Under the pieces are notes generated by a model, which saw only the letters and a list, made by a program, of their open reading frames with translations, did no database searches and was not told the origin of the DNA. From Pseudomonas sp. GM50 (GTDB lineage Bacteria; Pseudomonadota; Gammaproteobacteria; Pseudomonadales; Pseudomonadaceae), in assembly GCF_000282375.1 (NCBI RefSeq), contig NZ_AKJK01000011.1:1-45372 (forward strand): a stretch of 45,372 nt of DNA. Direction: 5' to 3'. Shown here piece by piece: positions 24,676-33,406 of this stretch. Positions within the stretch are counted from its first letter, which is position 1, and the number at the start of each line of letters is the position of its first letter. A program made the translations under genes and the position numbers.

Positions 24676-25497
24676 ATGGACAGACTACCTGAATCACAAC
24701 AACTGCCAGATCAGGATACCGACACCAAAGGGTCGAGCCTGGAACGCATGCTGCGGGTACTCGATCTGTTCACCGAAGAGAGCCCGATCTGGGCTGTCGA
24801 CGACATGGTCTGCGCATTGGGGTTTACCCGCTCTACCGTCTACCGCTATGTGCGTGAACTGGCCGAGGCGAACTTGTTGTTCCAGGTCGAAGCCGGGCGT
24901 TACGCGCTGGGTGCCCGGATCATTACCTGGGACCGCCAGTTGCGGCTGAGCGATCCGCTGGTGCGCGCGGCACAATCACTGGAGCCGGGCTTCCCACGCT
25001 GGAGCGAGCAGCAAGTCTGGCTGATCTGCCGACTGTTCAAAGACCAGGTGGTCTGTATTCATCAGCACGGCGACTTGTTCAGCGAGGTCAGCTATTCACG
25101 CGGTTCACCGAGGCCGTTGTTCCTGGGCGCGACCTCCAAGGCAATCCTCGCCAACATGAACGCGCGCCAGCACAGTCAGCTATTTCTTGAAAACCCCGAT
25201 GAGGTGCGCGCCAGCAACCTTGGCCAGACCTGGGAACAGTTCCGCCGTTCGCTGCAGCAATTACGTCGTCAGGGATATGTTGCCAGCGCAGGCGAGGTCG
25301 ACCCGGGCGTCTATGGGTTGGCCGCCCCCATATTCGATGGCGATGGCAAAGTCGTCGGCAGCATCAGCTGCGTTCGCCCGATTCAAGAACGTCACAGTGC
25401 TCAGGAAGAAGGACAGGGACAGCAAATCCTTGCCCTGGCGCAGAAGCTGTCGCAGCGCATGGTGGCACTCGCCAACCGTCCCAAGCAATTGGACTGA
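24676..25497 (+). CDS. IclR family transcriptional regulator
   Basis: A 273-residue regulator starting 3 nt after the FAH stop codon. The winged helix spans about residues 15-85 (SLERMLRVLDLFTEESPIWA, then FTRSTVYRYVRELAEANLLF and GRYALGARI). The C-terminal half is the IclR effector domain, with FSEVSYSRGSPRPLFLGATS and PIFDGDGKVVGSISCV. Members control aromatic-acid pathways such as pca and mhp, as repressors or activators. Being inside the operon suggests autoregulation with the FAH, hydroxylase and dioxygenase genes. The inverted repeat at 23666-23686 is the best candidate site. Confidence 0.92.
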   Translation: MDRLPESQQLPDQDTDTKGSSLERMLRVLDLFTEESPIWAVDDMVCALGFTRSTVYRYVRELAEANLLFQVEAGRYALGARIITWDRQLRLSDPLVRAAQSLEPGFPRWSEQQVWLICRLFKDQVVCIHQHGDLFSEVSYSRGSPRPLFLGATSKAILANMNARQHSQLFLENPDEVRASNLGQTWEQFRRSLQQLRRQGYVASAGEVDPGVYGLAAPIFDGDGKVVGSISCVRPIQERHSAQEEGQGQQILALAQKLSQRMVALANRPKQLD

Positions 25498-25518
25498 GCC
25501 CTCCGTAAGGGAATAACA

Positions 25519-27171
25519 ATGACAACCCTCAACAGTATCAACACCGACGTGCTGATCATCGGCGCCGGTCCTACGGGACTGACCCTGGCTAACCTGCTTG
25601 GCCAGGCCGGTGTGAACACATTGATCATTGATCGCAAACCCGGGACCGTGACCGAACCTCGTGCCGTCTCGATCGATGATGAATCCCTGCGCACCATGCA
25701 GGCCGTCGGGCTGGATGAAGCCGTATTGCGTGATGTGGTGCCTGGCTACGGCGTGCACTATTTCACTCGGCCCGGCGGCCGCTGCTTCGGCAAAGTCGAG
25801 CCTACAGGCAAGTTGTATGGGTTCCCCAAGCGCAATGCCTTTCGCCAGCCGCTGTTCGAGGGCACCCTGAAGACAGGCCTCGAACGCTTTGCCAGCCTGA
25901 CGGCGCGGTTCAGTCATGAGCTGCTGGAATTCAGTCAAGACCACCACGGCGTGTGCGCGCTGATTCGTGACGCCGATGGCGAGATGATGGAAGTCAACGC
26001 GGCCTATCTGGTCGCCTGCGACGGCGGCCGTAGCCCGGTGCGCAAGCAACTCGGAGTCGAGATGGTTGGCTCGAGCTTCTCCTCGCGCTGGCTGGTGGTC
26101 GACACTGATCAAGATGACGATCCATTCTGGCAAACACGCGTGTACTGCGATGCACGCCGTCCTGTCGTAGAAGTGCCTGGCCCCCACCGTACCCGCCGCT
26201 TCGAGTTTCTGCTCAAGCCGCACGAAACGGATGAACAAGTGCTCAGCGACACTCGCCTGCAAGCGTTGCTTGAGCCCTTCAAGGGCAACACCCCGGCATC
26301 CATCGTGCGCAAGACCGTTTACACCTTCCACGCCAGGGTTGCCGAGCGGTGGCAAGTGGACCGCGTGTTTCTCGCCGGCGATGCCGCCCATCTGACCCCG
26401 CCTTATGCCGGACAAGGCATGAACAGCGGTGTTCGCGATGCCCATAACCTGGCCTGGAAACTGATTGGCGTGCTGAAGGGCAAAATGGCTGAAACGGCTC
26501 TGCTGTCATACGAAAGCGAGCGTCGCGATCACGCCTGGGCACTGATCAGACTGGCCTTGAACCTCGGCGTGGTCATGGCGCCGGCAACCGTCTTGCGCGC
26601 TCGCTTGATCAGCGGTGCATTCGCGCTGATCGGCCTGCTGCCACCGTTGCGGGACTACTTCCTGCAAATGCGCTTCAAGCCTAAACCCCGATTCACCAAA
26701 GGGCTGGTACTGACCGAAGGTGAAGCCGGAAAACTGTCCTGCGGGCACATGTTCCCTCAACCGATGCTCACCGATGCCCAGGGCCAGGCATCTCTGCTCG
26801 ATGATTCGATCGGCGCCGGCTTCGCCTTGATTCAGTACGGCGACCACACCCGTCAACGCATCGATGAACTCCAGCATGGCTTTTGGTTCCACCTTGAAGC
26901 CAAACGCATTCTGATCCTTCCCGAGCATGTCAAAACCATGCCTTCGATACCTGGCTGCACGGTGCTTCATGACCGCCAGGGGTTGCTCAAAGAAATACTG
27001 GGCGATTCAAACACGTTTTTGCTGCTGCGCCCGGACCGCTATATCGCCGCCATCTTCGACAAGGCCGGCGAAACAAAGGCTGCCGAGTCGTTGCAGTCGT
27101 TGTTCGGCATCGCCTCGGCGATACCCCGAAGCCGAGACGCACATCACGCCAGTCTTTCATTGACCCCTTAA
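25519..27171 (+). CDS. FAD-dependent aromatic hydroxylase (MhpA-like)
   Basis: A 550-residue class A flavoprotein monooxygenase, with AAGGGA upstream of the ATG. FAD-binding GAGPTGLTLANLLGQAG lies near residue 15. The DG motif is in VACDGGRSPVRKQLG near 165, and the second FAD motif is VFLAGDAAHLTPPYAGQGMN near 290. The C-terminal 130 residues resemble the thioredoxin-like domain found in MhpA and phenol hydroxylases. These enzymes use NAD(P)H and O2 to add a hydroxyl to a phenolic ring. The next gene is an extradiol dioxygenase, so the likely product is a catechol or hydroxyquinol-type ring. Compared with MhpA, the usual mhpCDE partners are absent here, so the substrate is probably not hydroxyphenylpropionate. 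Confidence 0.9.
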   Translation: MTTLNSINTDVLIIGAGPTGLTLANLLGQAGVNTLIIDRKPGTVTEPRAVSIDDESLRTMQAVGLDEAVLRDVVPGYGVHYFTRPGGRCFGKVEPTGKLYGFPKRNAFRQPLFEGTLKTGLERFASLTARFSHELLEFSQDHHGVCALIRDADGEMMEVNAAYLVACDGGRSPVRKQLGVEMVGSSFSSRWLVVDTDQDDDPFWQTRVYCDARRPVVEVPGPHRTRRFEFLLKPHETDEQVLSDTRLQALLEPFKGNTPASIVRKTVYTFHARVAERWQVDRVFLAGDAAHLTPPYAGQGMNSGVRDAHNLAWKLIGVLKGKMAETALLSYESERRDHAWALIRLALNLGVVMAPATVLRARLISGAFALIGLLPPLRDYFLQMRFKPKPRFTKGLVLTEGEAGKLSCGHMFPQPMLTDAQGQASLLDDSIGAGFALIQYGDHTRQRIDELQHGFWFHLEAKRILILPEHVKTMPSIPGCTVLHDRQGLLKEILGDSNTFLLLRPDRYIAAIFDKAGETKAAESLQSLFGIASAIPRSRDAHHASLSLTP

Positions 27172-27187
27172 AGTCACGGAGGTGTTT

Positions 27188-28036
27188 ATGCAAACCCTAC
27201 AGACCTGCACCCCTGCGCGCCTGTGCTACCTGCACCTGGCGAGCAAAGAGCCGCAACGACAAATCGATTTCTATCGACGGATGCTGGACATGGACAGCCT
27301 CGCGCAACCCGATGACAGCTGGATACTCAGTGGCCCACAACGCGCCATGCTCGTGTCGCCCGCCGATCACAGTGGCCTGCTCGCGACGGCCTATGACCTG
27401 GGCGATCAGGCTCCGCTGGGAGAACTGCGTGCTCGCCTGATCGAGCACGACTGTGCTGTCGAAGACATCGACTCACCGTTGCTCGAACCGGGTGCCTTTC
27501 TGATTCGTGACCCTCAGGGCCGGCAAACGATATTTGGCGTATCTCGCACTGATTCCGGTGTCGACCGACAAGGCATGCCGGGCCGCCTGCAGCACGTGGT
27601 ATTCCAGACCACTGAACTGGAGGCCATGATCGATTTCTACGTCAATACGGTCGGGTTTACCGTCTCGGACAATGTCGTCGATGAGCAGACCGGCCAGCTC
27701 ATGGTGTGCTTCCTGCGTTCGGATGATGAGCATCACTCGCTGGCGTTTTTCCGCGGCTCGAACAACGAATGGGATCACCACTGTTACGAAACCAACGAAT
27801 GGAATGACATCCGCGACTGGGGTGATCGCTTCGCCAAGGAACGTATCCCCATCTTCTTCGGCCCCGGCCGACATGGGCCGGGCAACAATCTGTTCTTCAT
27901 GGTGGTCGATGCCGATCGTAACCGCCTGGAGTTCTCGGCCGAACTGGAAATGACCGATGCCGCCCGCCAACCCGGTGTCTGGCCGCAGGGGGAATACACG
28001 CTCAACTCCTGGGGACGCGCCTGGATCAGAAGCTGA
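27188..28036 (+). CDS. Type I extradiol ring-cleavage dioxygenase (VOC superfamily)
   Basis: A 282-residue protein from the ATG at 27188 (GGAGGT just upstream; a GTG lies at 27182). It has two glyoxalase-like repeats, CYLHLASKEPQRQIDFYRRM and LQHVVFQTTELEAMIDFYVN. The iron ligands fit catechol 2,3-dioxygenase spacing: His in LQHVVF (near 136), His in WDHHCYE (near 197) and Glu in NRLEFSAE (near 248). The active-site His residues in EHHSLAFF and GRHGPGNNLFF are also kept. It should open a dihydroxylated ring beside the diol (meta cleavage). Following an FAD hydroxylase by 16 nt, it should act on that enzyme's product. The ring substituents are unknown. Confidence 0.9.
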   Translation: MQTLQTCTPARLCYLHLASKEPQRQIDFYRRMLDMDSLAQPDDSWILSGPQRAMLVSPADHSGLLATAYDLGDQAPLGELRARLIEHDCAVEDIDSPLLEPGAFLIRDPQGRQTIFGVSRTDSGVDRQGMPGRLQHVVFQTTELEAMIDFYVNTVGFTVSDNVVDEQTGQLMVCFLRSDDEHHSLAFFRGSNNEWDHHCYETNEWNDIRDWGDRFAKERIPIFFGPGRHGPGNNLFFMVVDADRNRLEFSAELEMTDAARQPGVWPQGEYTLNSWGRAWIRS

Positions 28037-28112
28037 GCACTTTTTTACAGACAAGGTTTTGCATCATCAACTTCCTTAATCGACGCGGCCACCTGCCTCC
28101 AAAGGTAAGACT

Positions 28113-29591
28113 ATGACGACTCGACATTTCGCCCCCTACACCATCAACGGCGACCAATACATCAACGGTACCTGGCGTGCCGGTCGCTCCTCACGACGCC
28201 TGGATGACCGCAATCCCTTCAATGGCGAACAACTGCTGGAAATGCCGCTGGCGTCGATTGCCGATCTCGATGATGCCTATCAGGCTGCACATCGTGCGCA
28301 AACGGCGTGGGCACAGCTGCATCCAACACAGCGCAGCGCCCAACTGGAAAAACTGGCTCAGGTCATCCAGAACCGCCGCGACGAAATCATCGACTGGCTG
28401 ATTCGGGAGTCCGGCAGCACGCGCATCAAAGCGAGCATGGAATGGCAATTCACCCTGAACCTTGTTCGTGAGTGCGCTACGTTGCCGATGCAGGTTGAAG
28501 GACGGATCCTGACCAGCTACAAGCCCGGCGAACAGAGCTTTGTCTTTCGTGAACCATTGGGTGTGGTCGGTGTTATCAGTCCGTGGAATTTTCCTTTGTA
28601 TCTGAGCATGCGTTCGGTGGTACCGGCACTCGCGCTCGGCAATACCATAGTGCTCAAGCCCGCCAGCGACACGGCGGTGACCGGAGGCCTGCTGATTGCC
28701 CATCTGTTCGAAGAAGCAGGCTTTGCGAATGGATCGCTCAATGTCGTGGTAGGCGCAGGTTCGGAGATTGGCGATGCCTTCGTCGAACACCCGGTACCGA
28801 GCCTGATCTCTTTCACCGGCTCAACGGATGTGGGTCGCAATGTCGGCCGTATCGCAACCGGTGGCAAACACATCAAACGCGTTGCGCTGGAGCTGGGTGG
28901 CAACGCTCCGCTGGTGGTCCTGGATGATGCGGATATTGAAATCGCGGCGCACGCCGCGGTGGTTGGGCGCTTCCTGCATCAAGGCCAGATCTGCATGAGC
29001 GTCAACCGGGTGATCGTCGACCGCTCGCTGTATGCAGACTTCACGGCGCAGGTCGTGGAGCGAGTGCGCAACCTCAAGACCGGCGACCCGGCCAACGCAG
29101 ACACGGTGATTGGGCCCGTGGTCAATCAGAACCAGCTCGATGGCCTGCTCCGTAAAATCGATGCCGCCGAAAACGCGGGCCTCAAACGGCTCTGTGGAGG
29201 CCCGGCATCCGGGCTGGTGCTGCCTGCCCATGTCTTCGGTGAGGTGGGGGCCGATCAGGAACTGGCGCGCGATGAAACCTTCGGGCCCTTGCTGCCGCTG
29301 CTGATCGCCGAAAACGAAGCCCATGCCCTGGAATTGGCTAACGCCAGCGAGTATGGCCTGTCCAGCGCGGTGTTCACCCGGGACATGGCCCGCGGCTTGA
29401 ACTTTGCCCGTGGCATCGTGGCGGGCATGACCCATATCAACGACATCACCGTCGATGATCAGCCCAATGCGCCCTTCGGTGGTGAAAAGAACTCAGGCCT
29501 CGGACGCTTCAATGGTCACTATGCCCTGGATGAGTTCACCCGTGCCCATTGGGTCACCTGGCAGCCCGGGGGCCATAACTACCCCTTCTGA
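28113..29591 (+). CDS. Aldehyde dehydrogenase, benzaldehyde/vanillin dehydrogenase type
   Basis: A 492-residue NAD(P)-dependent aldehyde dehydrogenase of full family length. Visible catalytic features are the oxyanion Asn in [12 protein letters not shown] (near 159), cofactor residues [12 protein letters not shown] and [12 protein letters not shown], the general base Glu in [13 protein letters not shown] (near 260) and the nucleophile Cys in [11 protein letters not shown] (near 294). GQICMS is common in the vanillin and benzaldehyde dehydrogenase group. In this cluster it would oxidise aromatic aldehydes made by the lignostilbene-type oxygenase to benzoic acids, or an aldehyde released after ring cleavage. 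It is separated from the dioxygenase gene by 76 nt and ends before a hairpin. Confidence 0.92.
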   Translation: MTTRHFAPYTINGDQYINGTWRAGRSSRRLDDRNPFNGEQLLEMPLASIADLDDAYQAAHRAQTAWAQLHPTQRSAQLEKLAQVIQNRRDEIIDWLIRESGSTRIKASMEWQFTLNLVRECATLPMQVEGRILTSYKPGEQSFVFREPLGVVGVISPWNFPLYLSMRSVVPALALGNTIVLKPASDTAVTGGLLIAHLFEEAGFANGSLNVVVGAGSEIGDAFVEHPVPSLISFTGSTDVGRNVGRIATGGKHIKRVALELGGNAPLVVLDDADIEIAAHAAVVGRFLHQGQICMSVNRVIVDRSLYADFTAQVVERVRNLKTGDPANADTVIGPVVNQNQLDGLLRKIDAAENAGLKRLCGGPASGLVLPAHVFGEVGADQELARDETFGPLLPLLIAENEAHALELANASEYGLSSAVFTRDMARGLNFARGIVAGMTHINDITVDDQPNAPFGGEKNSGLGRFNGHYALDEFTRAHWVTWQPGGHNYPF

Positions 29592-29618
29592 TTATTTGCC
29601 AATACTGACTCGGCCAGG

Positions 29619-29642
29619 ATTGGGCAAGCTCCTTTGCCCAAT
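29619..29642 (+). terminator. Hairpin between aldehyde dehydrogenase and AraC genes
   Basis: ATTGGGCAA and TTGCCCAAT form a perfect 9-bp stem with a 6-nt loop, 28 nt after the dehydrogenase stop codon. No T tract follows on the plus strand (A-rich sequence follows instead), so termination may be partial. It probably lowers expression of the AraC gene relative to the operon. Confidence 0.5.
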
Positions 29643-29675
29643 CGACAAAAAACAATAAAAAAATAGAGGCGAAAA

Positions 29676-30674
29676 ATGAGCAATTTAGCCTGTGTGTCCA
29701 CCGATCAAATCGTTCACTCCGACCGGCTGATGAAGTGGAAAGAGTTCATGAGTGATCACCTGGGCCGCACTCCGGACTACATCAAGCGCCTTGAATCTAC
29801 GTTCATCGACCCGTTGCATAACAACAACTTTCAGGGGCGGCTGGAATATGGAGACCTGGGTCAGCTGCGTTTCTGTCGAATGACCGCCAGTGCCCATCGA
29901 TATTCACGCCATCTGAGCAAAGCGGTCGACTCGCTCGACACCCCGCGCATGTTGATACTGCAGATTGCCGGTGTCAGTCATTTCGAGCAAGGTCGACACA
30001 GCAGCGCGTTAGCGCCTGACGAGATGCTACTGGTCGACAGCGGCCAGCCTTTCAGCGTCACCAGTACTCAAGGCTGCGAACATTTCATCCTGCTTTTCCA
30101 GGGGACGAGCGAACTGCTCACGCAAGCGGGCGATGTTCATCTTAACGGTCGCAATGGGCTGGGCCGAATGCTGATGCATCTCGTCAGTGATGCTTACAAC
30201 CAATATCCCCTGCTCAACAACAACTCGGCCGGGCTGATCGGCGACAGTATCGTGGGGCTTCTGGATAACGTTCTGAAGAATAAACAGGAAGAAAAGCAGC
30301 TCGAACACGACTTCCGCTTCTTCAAGCAGAACCGCCTCAAGGCCTATATCGAGCGCCACCTGGCCGACCGCGACCTGACCATCGAACGCATCGCCAACGC
30401 AGAGCAATGCTCGGTGCGCAGCTTGCACCGAGCGTTTCAAGATGAGCTTGGCTGCAGCATCAGCGAATATATCTGGCAACGGCGTTTGTCGCGTTGCGCC
30501 GAGGATCTGCGCAACCGGGAACATGCCCATCGCTCACTCACCGAGATTGCCTTTGCCTGGGGCTATGGCAGCAGTGCGCACTTCAGCAGACATTTCAAAT
30601 CGGCGTTCGGCATGTCGCCTCGGCTGTTCCGTGATACCGCGAGCGACATCAGAGTGGAATCGACCGCTGCATAA
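29676..30674 (+). CDS. AraC family regulator with AraC_binding_2 domain
   Basis: A 332-residue regulator with GAGG before its ATG. The first 200 residues match the AraC_binding_2 sensor type seen in FeaR and other aromatic-amine or aromatic-acid regulators (HRYSRHLSKAVD, then LILQIAGVSHFEQGR). The C-terminal 100 residues carry two helix-turn-helix units, LTIERIANAEQCSVRSLHRA and LTEIAFAWGYGSSAHFSRHF, ending FGMSPRLFRD. It follows the aldehyde dehydrogenase on the same strand and probably activates part of the catabolic region in response to an aromatic intermediate. The cluster would then have two regulators, this one and the IclR protein. Confidence 0.9.
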   Translation: MSNLACVSTDQIVHSDRLMKWKEFMSDHLGRTPDYIKRLESTFIDPLHNNNFQGRLEYGDLGQLRFCRMTASAHRYSRHLSKAVDSLDTPRMLILQIAGVSHFEQGRHSSALAPDEMLLVDSGQPFSVTSTQGCEHFILLFQGTSELLTQAGDVHLNGRNGLGRMLMHLVSDAYNQYPLLNNNSAGLIGDSIVGLLDNVLKNKQEEKQLEHDFRFFKQNRLKAYIERHLADRDLTIERIANAEQCSVRSLHRAFQDELGCSISEYIWQRRLSRCAEDLRNREHAHRSLTEIAFAWGYGSSAHFSRHFKSAFGMSPRLFRDTASDIRVESTAA

Positions 30675-30713
30675 GTCTGTTTCCTTGCAAATTGCGGGGG
30701 TGCTCAGGAGCAT

Positions 30714-30745
30714 ATGGCGCCGAACGTCACAACGTTCAGCGCCAT
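30714..30745. terminator. Strong bidirectional hairpin between AraC and dctA
   Basis: Two 14-nt arms, ATGGCGCCGAACGT (30714-30727) and ACGTTCAGCGCCAT (30732-30745), pair with a single mismatch around a CACA loop. It sits between two convergent genes, 6 nt from the dctA stop codon. No long T tract is present, but the stem is very stable. Confidence 0.65.
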
Positions 30746-30750
30746 CCACC

Positions 30751-32106
30751 TCACGCCCGAGAGGCTTTTTCAAGACTTGGCAGCAAGGAACTGGCCGGCA
30801 CCGATGACGGAGCCGAGATAACTTCTGCCCGCCCTGCCTCGGGCTTCTCCTCTTCGACCTCGCCATTCAGCGCCTTGTGCATTTTCACGGTGTCCAGCGC
30901 CCCGACCCATTTGGCAATGGCCATGGTGCCGACGCCGTTGCCGATGGTGTTGGTGATCGCCCGTGCTTCCGACATGAACCGGTCGACACCCAGCAGCAAC
31001 ACCATACCCGCCACCGGAATGGTGCCCAGGGAAGATAACGTTGCTGCAAGAATGATGAATCCTGAACCGGTGACGCCCGCAGAGCCTTTGGACGTGAACA
31101 TCAACACCGCCAGTACGATCAATTGATCCGTCAGGGTGAGCGGCGTGTTCGTTGCCTGGGCGATGAAGATCGCGGCGATGGTGTAGTAGATCGCCTGACC
31201 ATCCGGGTTGAAGGTCAAACCGGAGGGAATGATCATCCCGGCAACGGGCTTGGAGACACCGGCCTTCTCCATCTTGGAAATCATCTGCGGCAGCACCGAT
31301 TCCGAAGAGCTGGTGCCCAGCACGGTGAACAGTTCCTCCTTGATGAATTTCAGAAACTTCCACAGGCTGAAACCGCTGTAACGGCAGATCGGCCCGAGCA
31401 CAAAGATCACAAACACCGCGCAAGTCAGGTAGACGCAGGCCATCAGCTTGCCAAGGGAGAACAGCGAGCCAAAGCCGTACTTGCCGATGGTGAAGGCGAT
31501 TGCGCCAAATGCACCGATCGGGGCCAGGCGCATGACCATGTTGACGATGCGAAACATCCCCTGCATCAGGCTATCCAGCGTGTCGACGAAAGCTTTGCCG
31601 CGAGGCCCCGCATGCGCCAGAGCAACGCCAAGCAGGATGGAGAACAGCAAGATTTGCAGCACGTTGCCCTTGGCGAAGGCATCCACGATGGTGTCGGGGA
31701 TGATGTTCATTACAAAGTCCATGAACGACGCGTGTTTCACCGCTGTGGTGTAAGTGGCCAGGCTGGAAGTATCCAGCGTGGCGACATCGATGTTCATGCC
31801 TGCACCGGGTTTGAACACATCGACGACGACCAGGCCGACGACCAGCGCCAACGTGGAGACCACTTCGAAATAGAGCAGTGCACGAAAGCCGACACGGCCC
31901 AGCTCCTTCATGTTTTCCATGCGTGCAATACCAGTGACGACCGTCAGGAAGATCACCGGCGCAAGGAGCATTTTGATCAGTTTGATAAAAGCGTCGCCCA
32001 AGGGTTTGAGCGCTGTTCCGGTTTCGGGAATGAGCACCCCGACAATAGCGCCGAGGATCACGGCGATAAGAACTTGTACGTAGAGTTTGCCAACTATTCT
32101 TTTCAT
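30751..32106 (-). CDS. dctA: C4-dicarboxylate:cation symporter DctA
   Basis: A 451-residue DAACS family transporter of the usual DctA length. Conserved segments include [20 protein letters not shown], the Ser-rich hairpin [20 protein letters not shown], and the C-terminal binding region [20 protein letters not shown] followed by [10 protein letters not shown]. It imports malate, succinate, fumarate and similar acids with protons or sodium across the inner membrane. It lies 106 nt downstream of a tartrate/D-malate dehydrogenase gene, with a hairpin between them. Together they suggest uptake and decarboxylating oxidation of D-malate or tartrate. Pseudomonads often carry more than one dctA, so this may be the pathway-specific copy. 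Confidence 0.93.
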   Translation of the reverse strand: MKRIVGKLYVQVLIAVILGAIVGVLIPETGTALKPLGDAFIKLIKMLLAPVIFLTVVTGIARMENMKELGRVGFRALLYFEVVSTLALVVGLVVVDVFKPGAGMNIDVATLDTSSLATYTTAVKHASFMDFVMNIIPDTIVDAFAKGNVLQILLFSILLGVALAHAGPRGKAFVDTLDSLMQGMFRIVNMVMRLAPIGAFGAIAFTIGKYGFGSLFSLGKLMACVYLTCAVFVIFVLGPICRYSGFSLWKFLKFIKEELFTVLGTSSSESVLPQMISKMEKAGVSKPVAGMIIPSGLTFNPDGQAIYYTIAAIFIAQATNTPLTLTDQLIVLAVLMFTSKGSAGVTGSGFIILAATLSSLGTIPVAGMVLLLGVDRFMSEARAITNTIGNGVGTMAIAKWVGALDTVKMHKALNGEVEEEKPEAGRAEVISAPSSVPASSLLPSLEKASRA

Positions 32107-32142
32107 GACAGGGCCCTGATTTTTTATTGTTGTCAGGAAATG

Positions 32143-32174
32143 CCAAGGGGTCCGATCAGTGATCAGCCCCTTGG
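32143..32174 (-). terminator. Hairpin between tartrate/D-malate dehydrogenase and dctA
   Basis: CCAAGGGG (32143-32150) and CCCCTTGG (32167-32174) form a perfect 8-bp outer stem, and GATCA/TGATC can extend it inside. It lies 38 nt beyond the dehydrogenase stop codon and ahead of dctA. It may be an attenuator that reduces read-through into dctA, or a terminator with dctA having its own promoter. Confidence 0.55.
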
Positions 32175-32212
32175 TGTTGTGCCGCAGTACTACTTTGAAT
32201 CAGCGAAAAATA

Positions 32213-33268
32213 TCAGCGATTGATCAACTCGATCACGGCGTCGGTGACCTGCCGGGTGGTGGCATTTCCGCCGAGATCAGGGGTATGCAAACCGCTTTCG
32301 GTCACGGCTTCGATGGCCGACATCAGCTGTTTCGCCGCAGCCGCTTCGCCGAGATGTTCGAGCATCATGGCGGCCGTCCAGAACGTCGCGATCGGGTTGG
32401 CAACACCTTTGCCGGTGATGTCGAAGGCCGAGCCATGGATGGGTTCGAACATCGACGGAAATTTGCGCGAGGGGTTCAAGTTGGCGGTCGGCGCAATGCC
32501 CAGGCTGCCCGACAGGGCCGCGGCCAGATCGGACAGAATGTCGGCGTGCAGGTTAGTGGCGACGATCACATCCAGCGTCGACGGCTTGAGCACCATGCGC
32601 GTGGTCACCGCGTCGACCAGTTCCTTGTCGATCTTCACATCCGGAAAATCCTTGGCGACCTCGTAGAAAATCTCATCCCACAACACCATGCCGTGACGCT
32701 GAGCGTTGGACTTGGTGACCATGGTCAGATGTTTGCGCGGGCGGCTCTGGGCCAGCTGGAAGGCAAAGCGATGGATGCGTTCAACGCCGGCACGGGTGAA
32801 CACCGACACTTCGGTCGCCACTTCTTCGGGCAGGCCCCTGTGAACACGACCACCGTTGCCGGAGTACTCGCCCTCGGAGTTTTCACGCACCACCACCCAG
32901 TCGATCTGATCACCATTGAGCAGCGGGCTTTTTACCCCTGGCAGGACGCGCGCCGGACGGACGTTGGCGTACTGGTCGAAGCCCTGGCAGATCGGCAGGC
33001 GCAGGCCCCACAGCGAAATGTGATCCGGTACATTGAGCGCGCCGACAGCGCCGAAGAAAATGGCGTCGAAGGTTTTCAGTTCTTCCAGGCCACCCTCCGG
33101 GATGTAGTAGCCGTTTTTCAGGTAGTTATCGGAGTTCCAGTCGAAGTGTTTGAAGTCCAGCTCAAAACCGGATTTTTTCGACAGGGCTTGCAGCACCTCG
33201 ACGCCAGCAGCGATCACTTCCACACCAATACCATCACCGGGTACCGCAGCAATTTTGTATGCGCTCAT
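32213..33268 (-). CDS. ttuC: Tartrate dehydrogenase / D-malate dehydrogenase (decarboxylating), TtuC/DmlA type
   Basis: A 351-residue member of the isocitrate/isopropylmalate dehydrogenase family. Key segments are IAAVPGDGIGVEVIAAGVEV, the substrate-loop Arg residues in YANVRPARVLPG, WVVVRENSEGEYSG, the catalytic Lys in MVTKSNAQRHGMVLWDE, and the metal-binding Asp residues of NLHADILSDLAAAL. The glycine-rich EPIHGSAFDITGKG contacts NAD. TtuC/DmlA enzymes oxidise tartrate to oxaloglycolate and oxidatively decarboxylate D-malate to pyruvate, needing Mn or Mg. GGAG lies 8 nt before the ATG. It is divergent from a LysR regulator and upstream of dctA, the expected D-malate or tartrate utilisation arrangement. 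Confidence 0.9.
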   Translation of the reverse strand: MSAYKIAAVPGDGIGVEVIAAGVEVLQALSKKSGFELDFKHFDWNSDNYLKNGYYIPEGGLEELKTFDAIFFGAVGALNVPDHISLWGLRLPICQGFDQYANVRPARVLPGVKSPLLNGDQIDWVVVRENSEGEYSGNGGRVHRGLPEEVATEVSVFTRAGVERIHRFAFQLAQSRPRKHLTMVTKSNAQRHGMVLWDEIFYEVAKDFPDVKIDKELVDAVTTRMVLKPSTLDVIVATNLHADILSDLAAALSGSLGIAPTANLNPSRKFPSMFEPIHGSAFDITGKGVANPIATFWTAAMMLEHLGEAAAAKQLMSAIEAVTESGLHTPDLGGNATTRQVTDAVIELINR

Positions 33269-33343
33269 TGGTCAACTCCACTCTCGTTACGTTCTTGTTG
33301 TTTCCGTCGGACCGGACTGTCCAAGCGGTGTGTGAACGGAGTA

Positions 33344-33388
33344 TATGTAGTGAACAAAGAGGTGTGAGTTACTCCAAATCACTACATA
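33344..33388. promoter_or_regulatory. Long inverted repeat, candidate LysR operator
   Basis: TATGTAGTGA (33344-33353) and TCACTACATA (33379-33388) are perfect 10-bp arms separated by 25 nt, in the 138-nt gap between the divergent dehydrogenase and LysR genes. In addition TGAGTTAC occurs twice as a direct repeat (33365-33372 and 33397-33404), once inside the spacer and once just before the LysR ATG. Together these fit a recognition site plus activation site for a LysR tetramer. Confidence 0.6.
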
Positions 33389-33406
33389 CATAACTTTGAG
33401 TTACGA

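Noticed and set aside
25261..26445. A 394-codon minus-strand frame opposite the IclR and hydroxylase genes
   Set aside because: It spans two real plus-strand genes and has no motif of its own.
31123..32223. A 366-codon plus-strand frame opposite dctA
   Set aside because: It is a shadow of a conserved transporter gene; the translation is hydrophilic and low in complexity.
32159..33367. A 402-codon plus-strand frame opposite the tartrate/D-malate dehydrogenase gene
   Set aside because: It is antisense to a fully recognisable enzyme, crosses its promoter region and lacks any domain.
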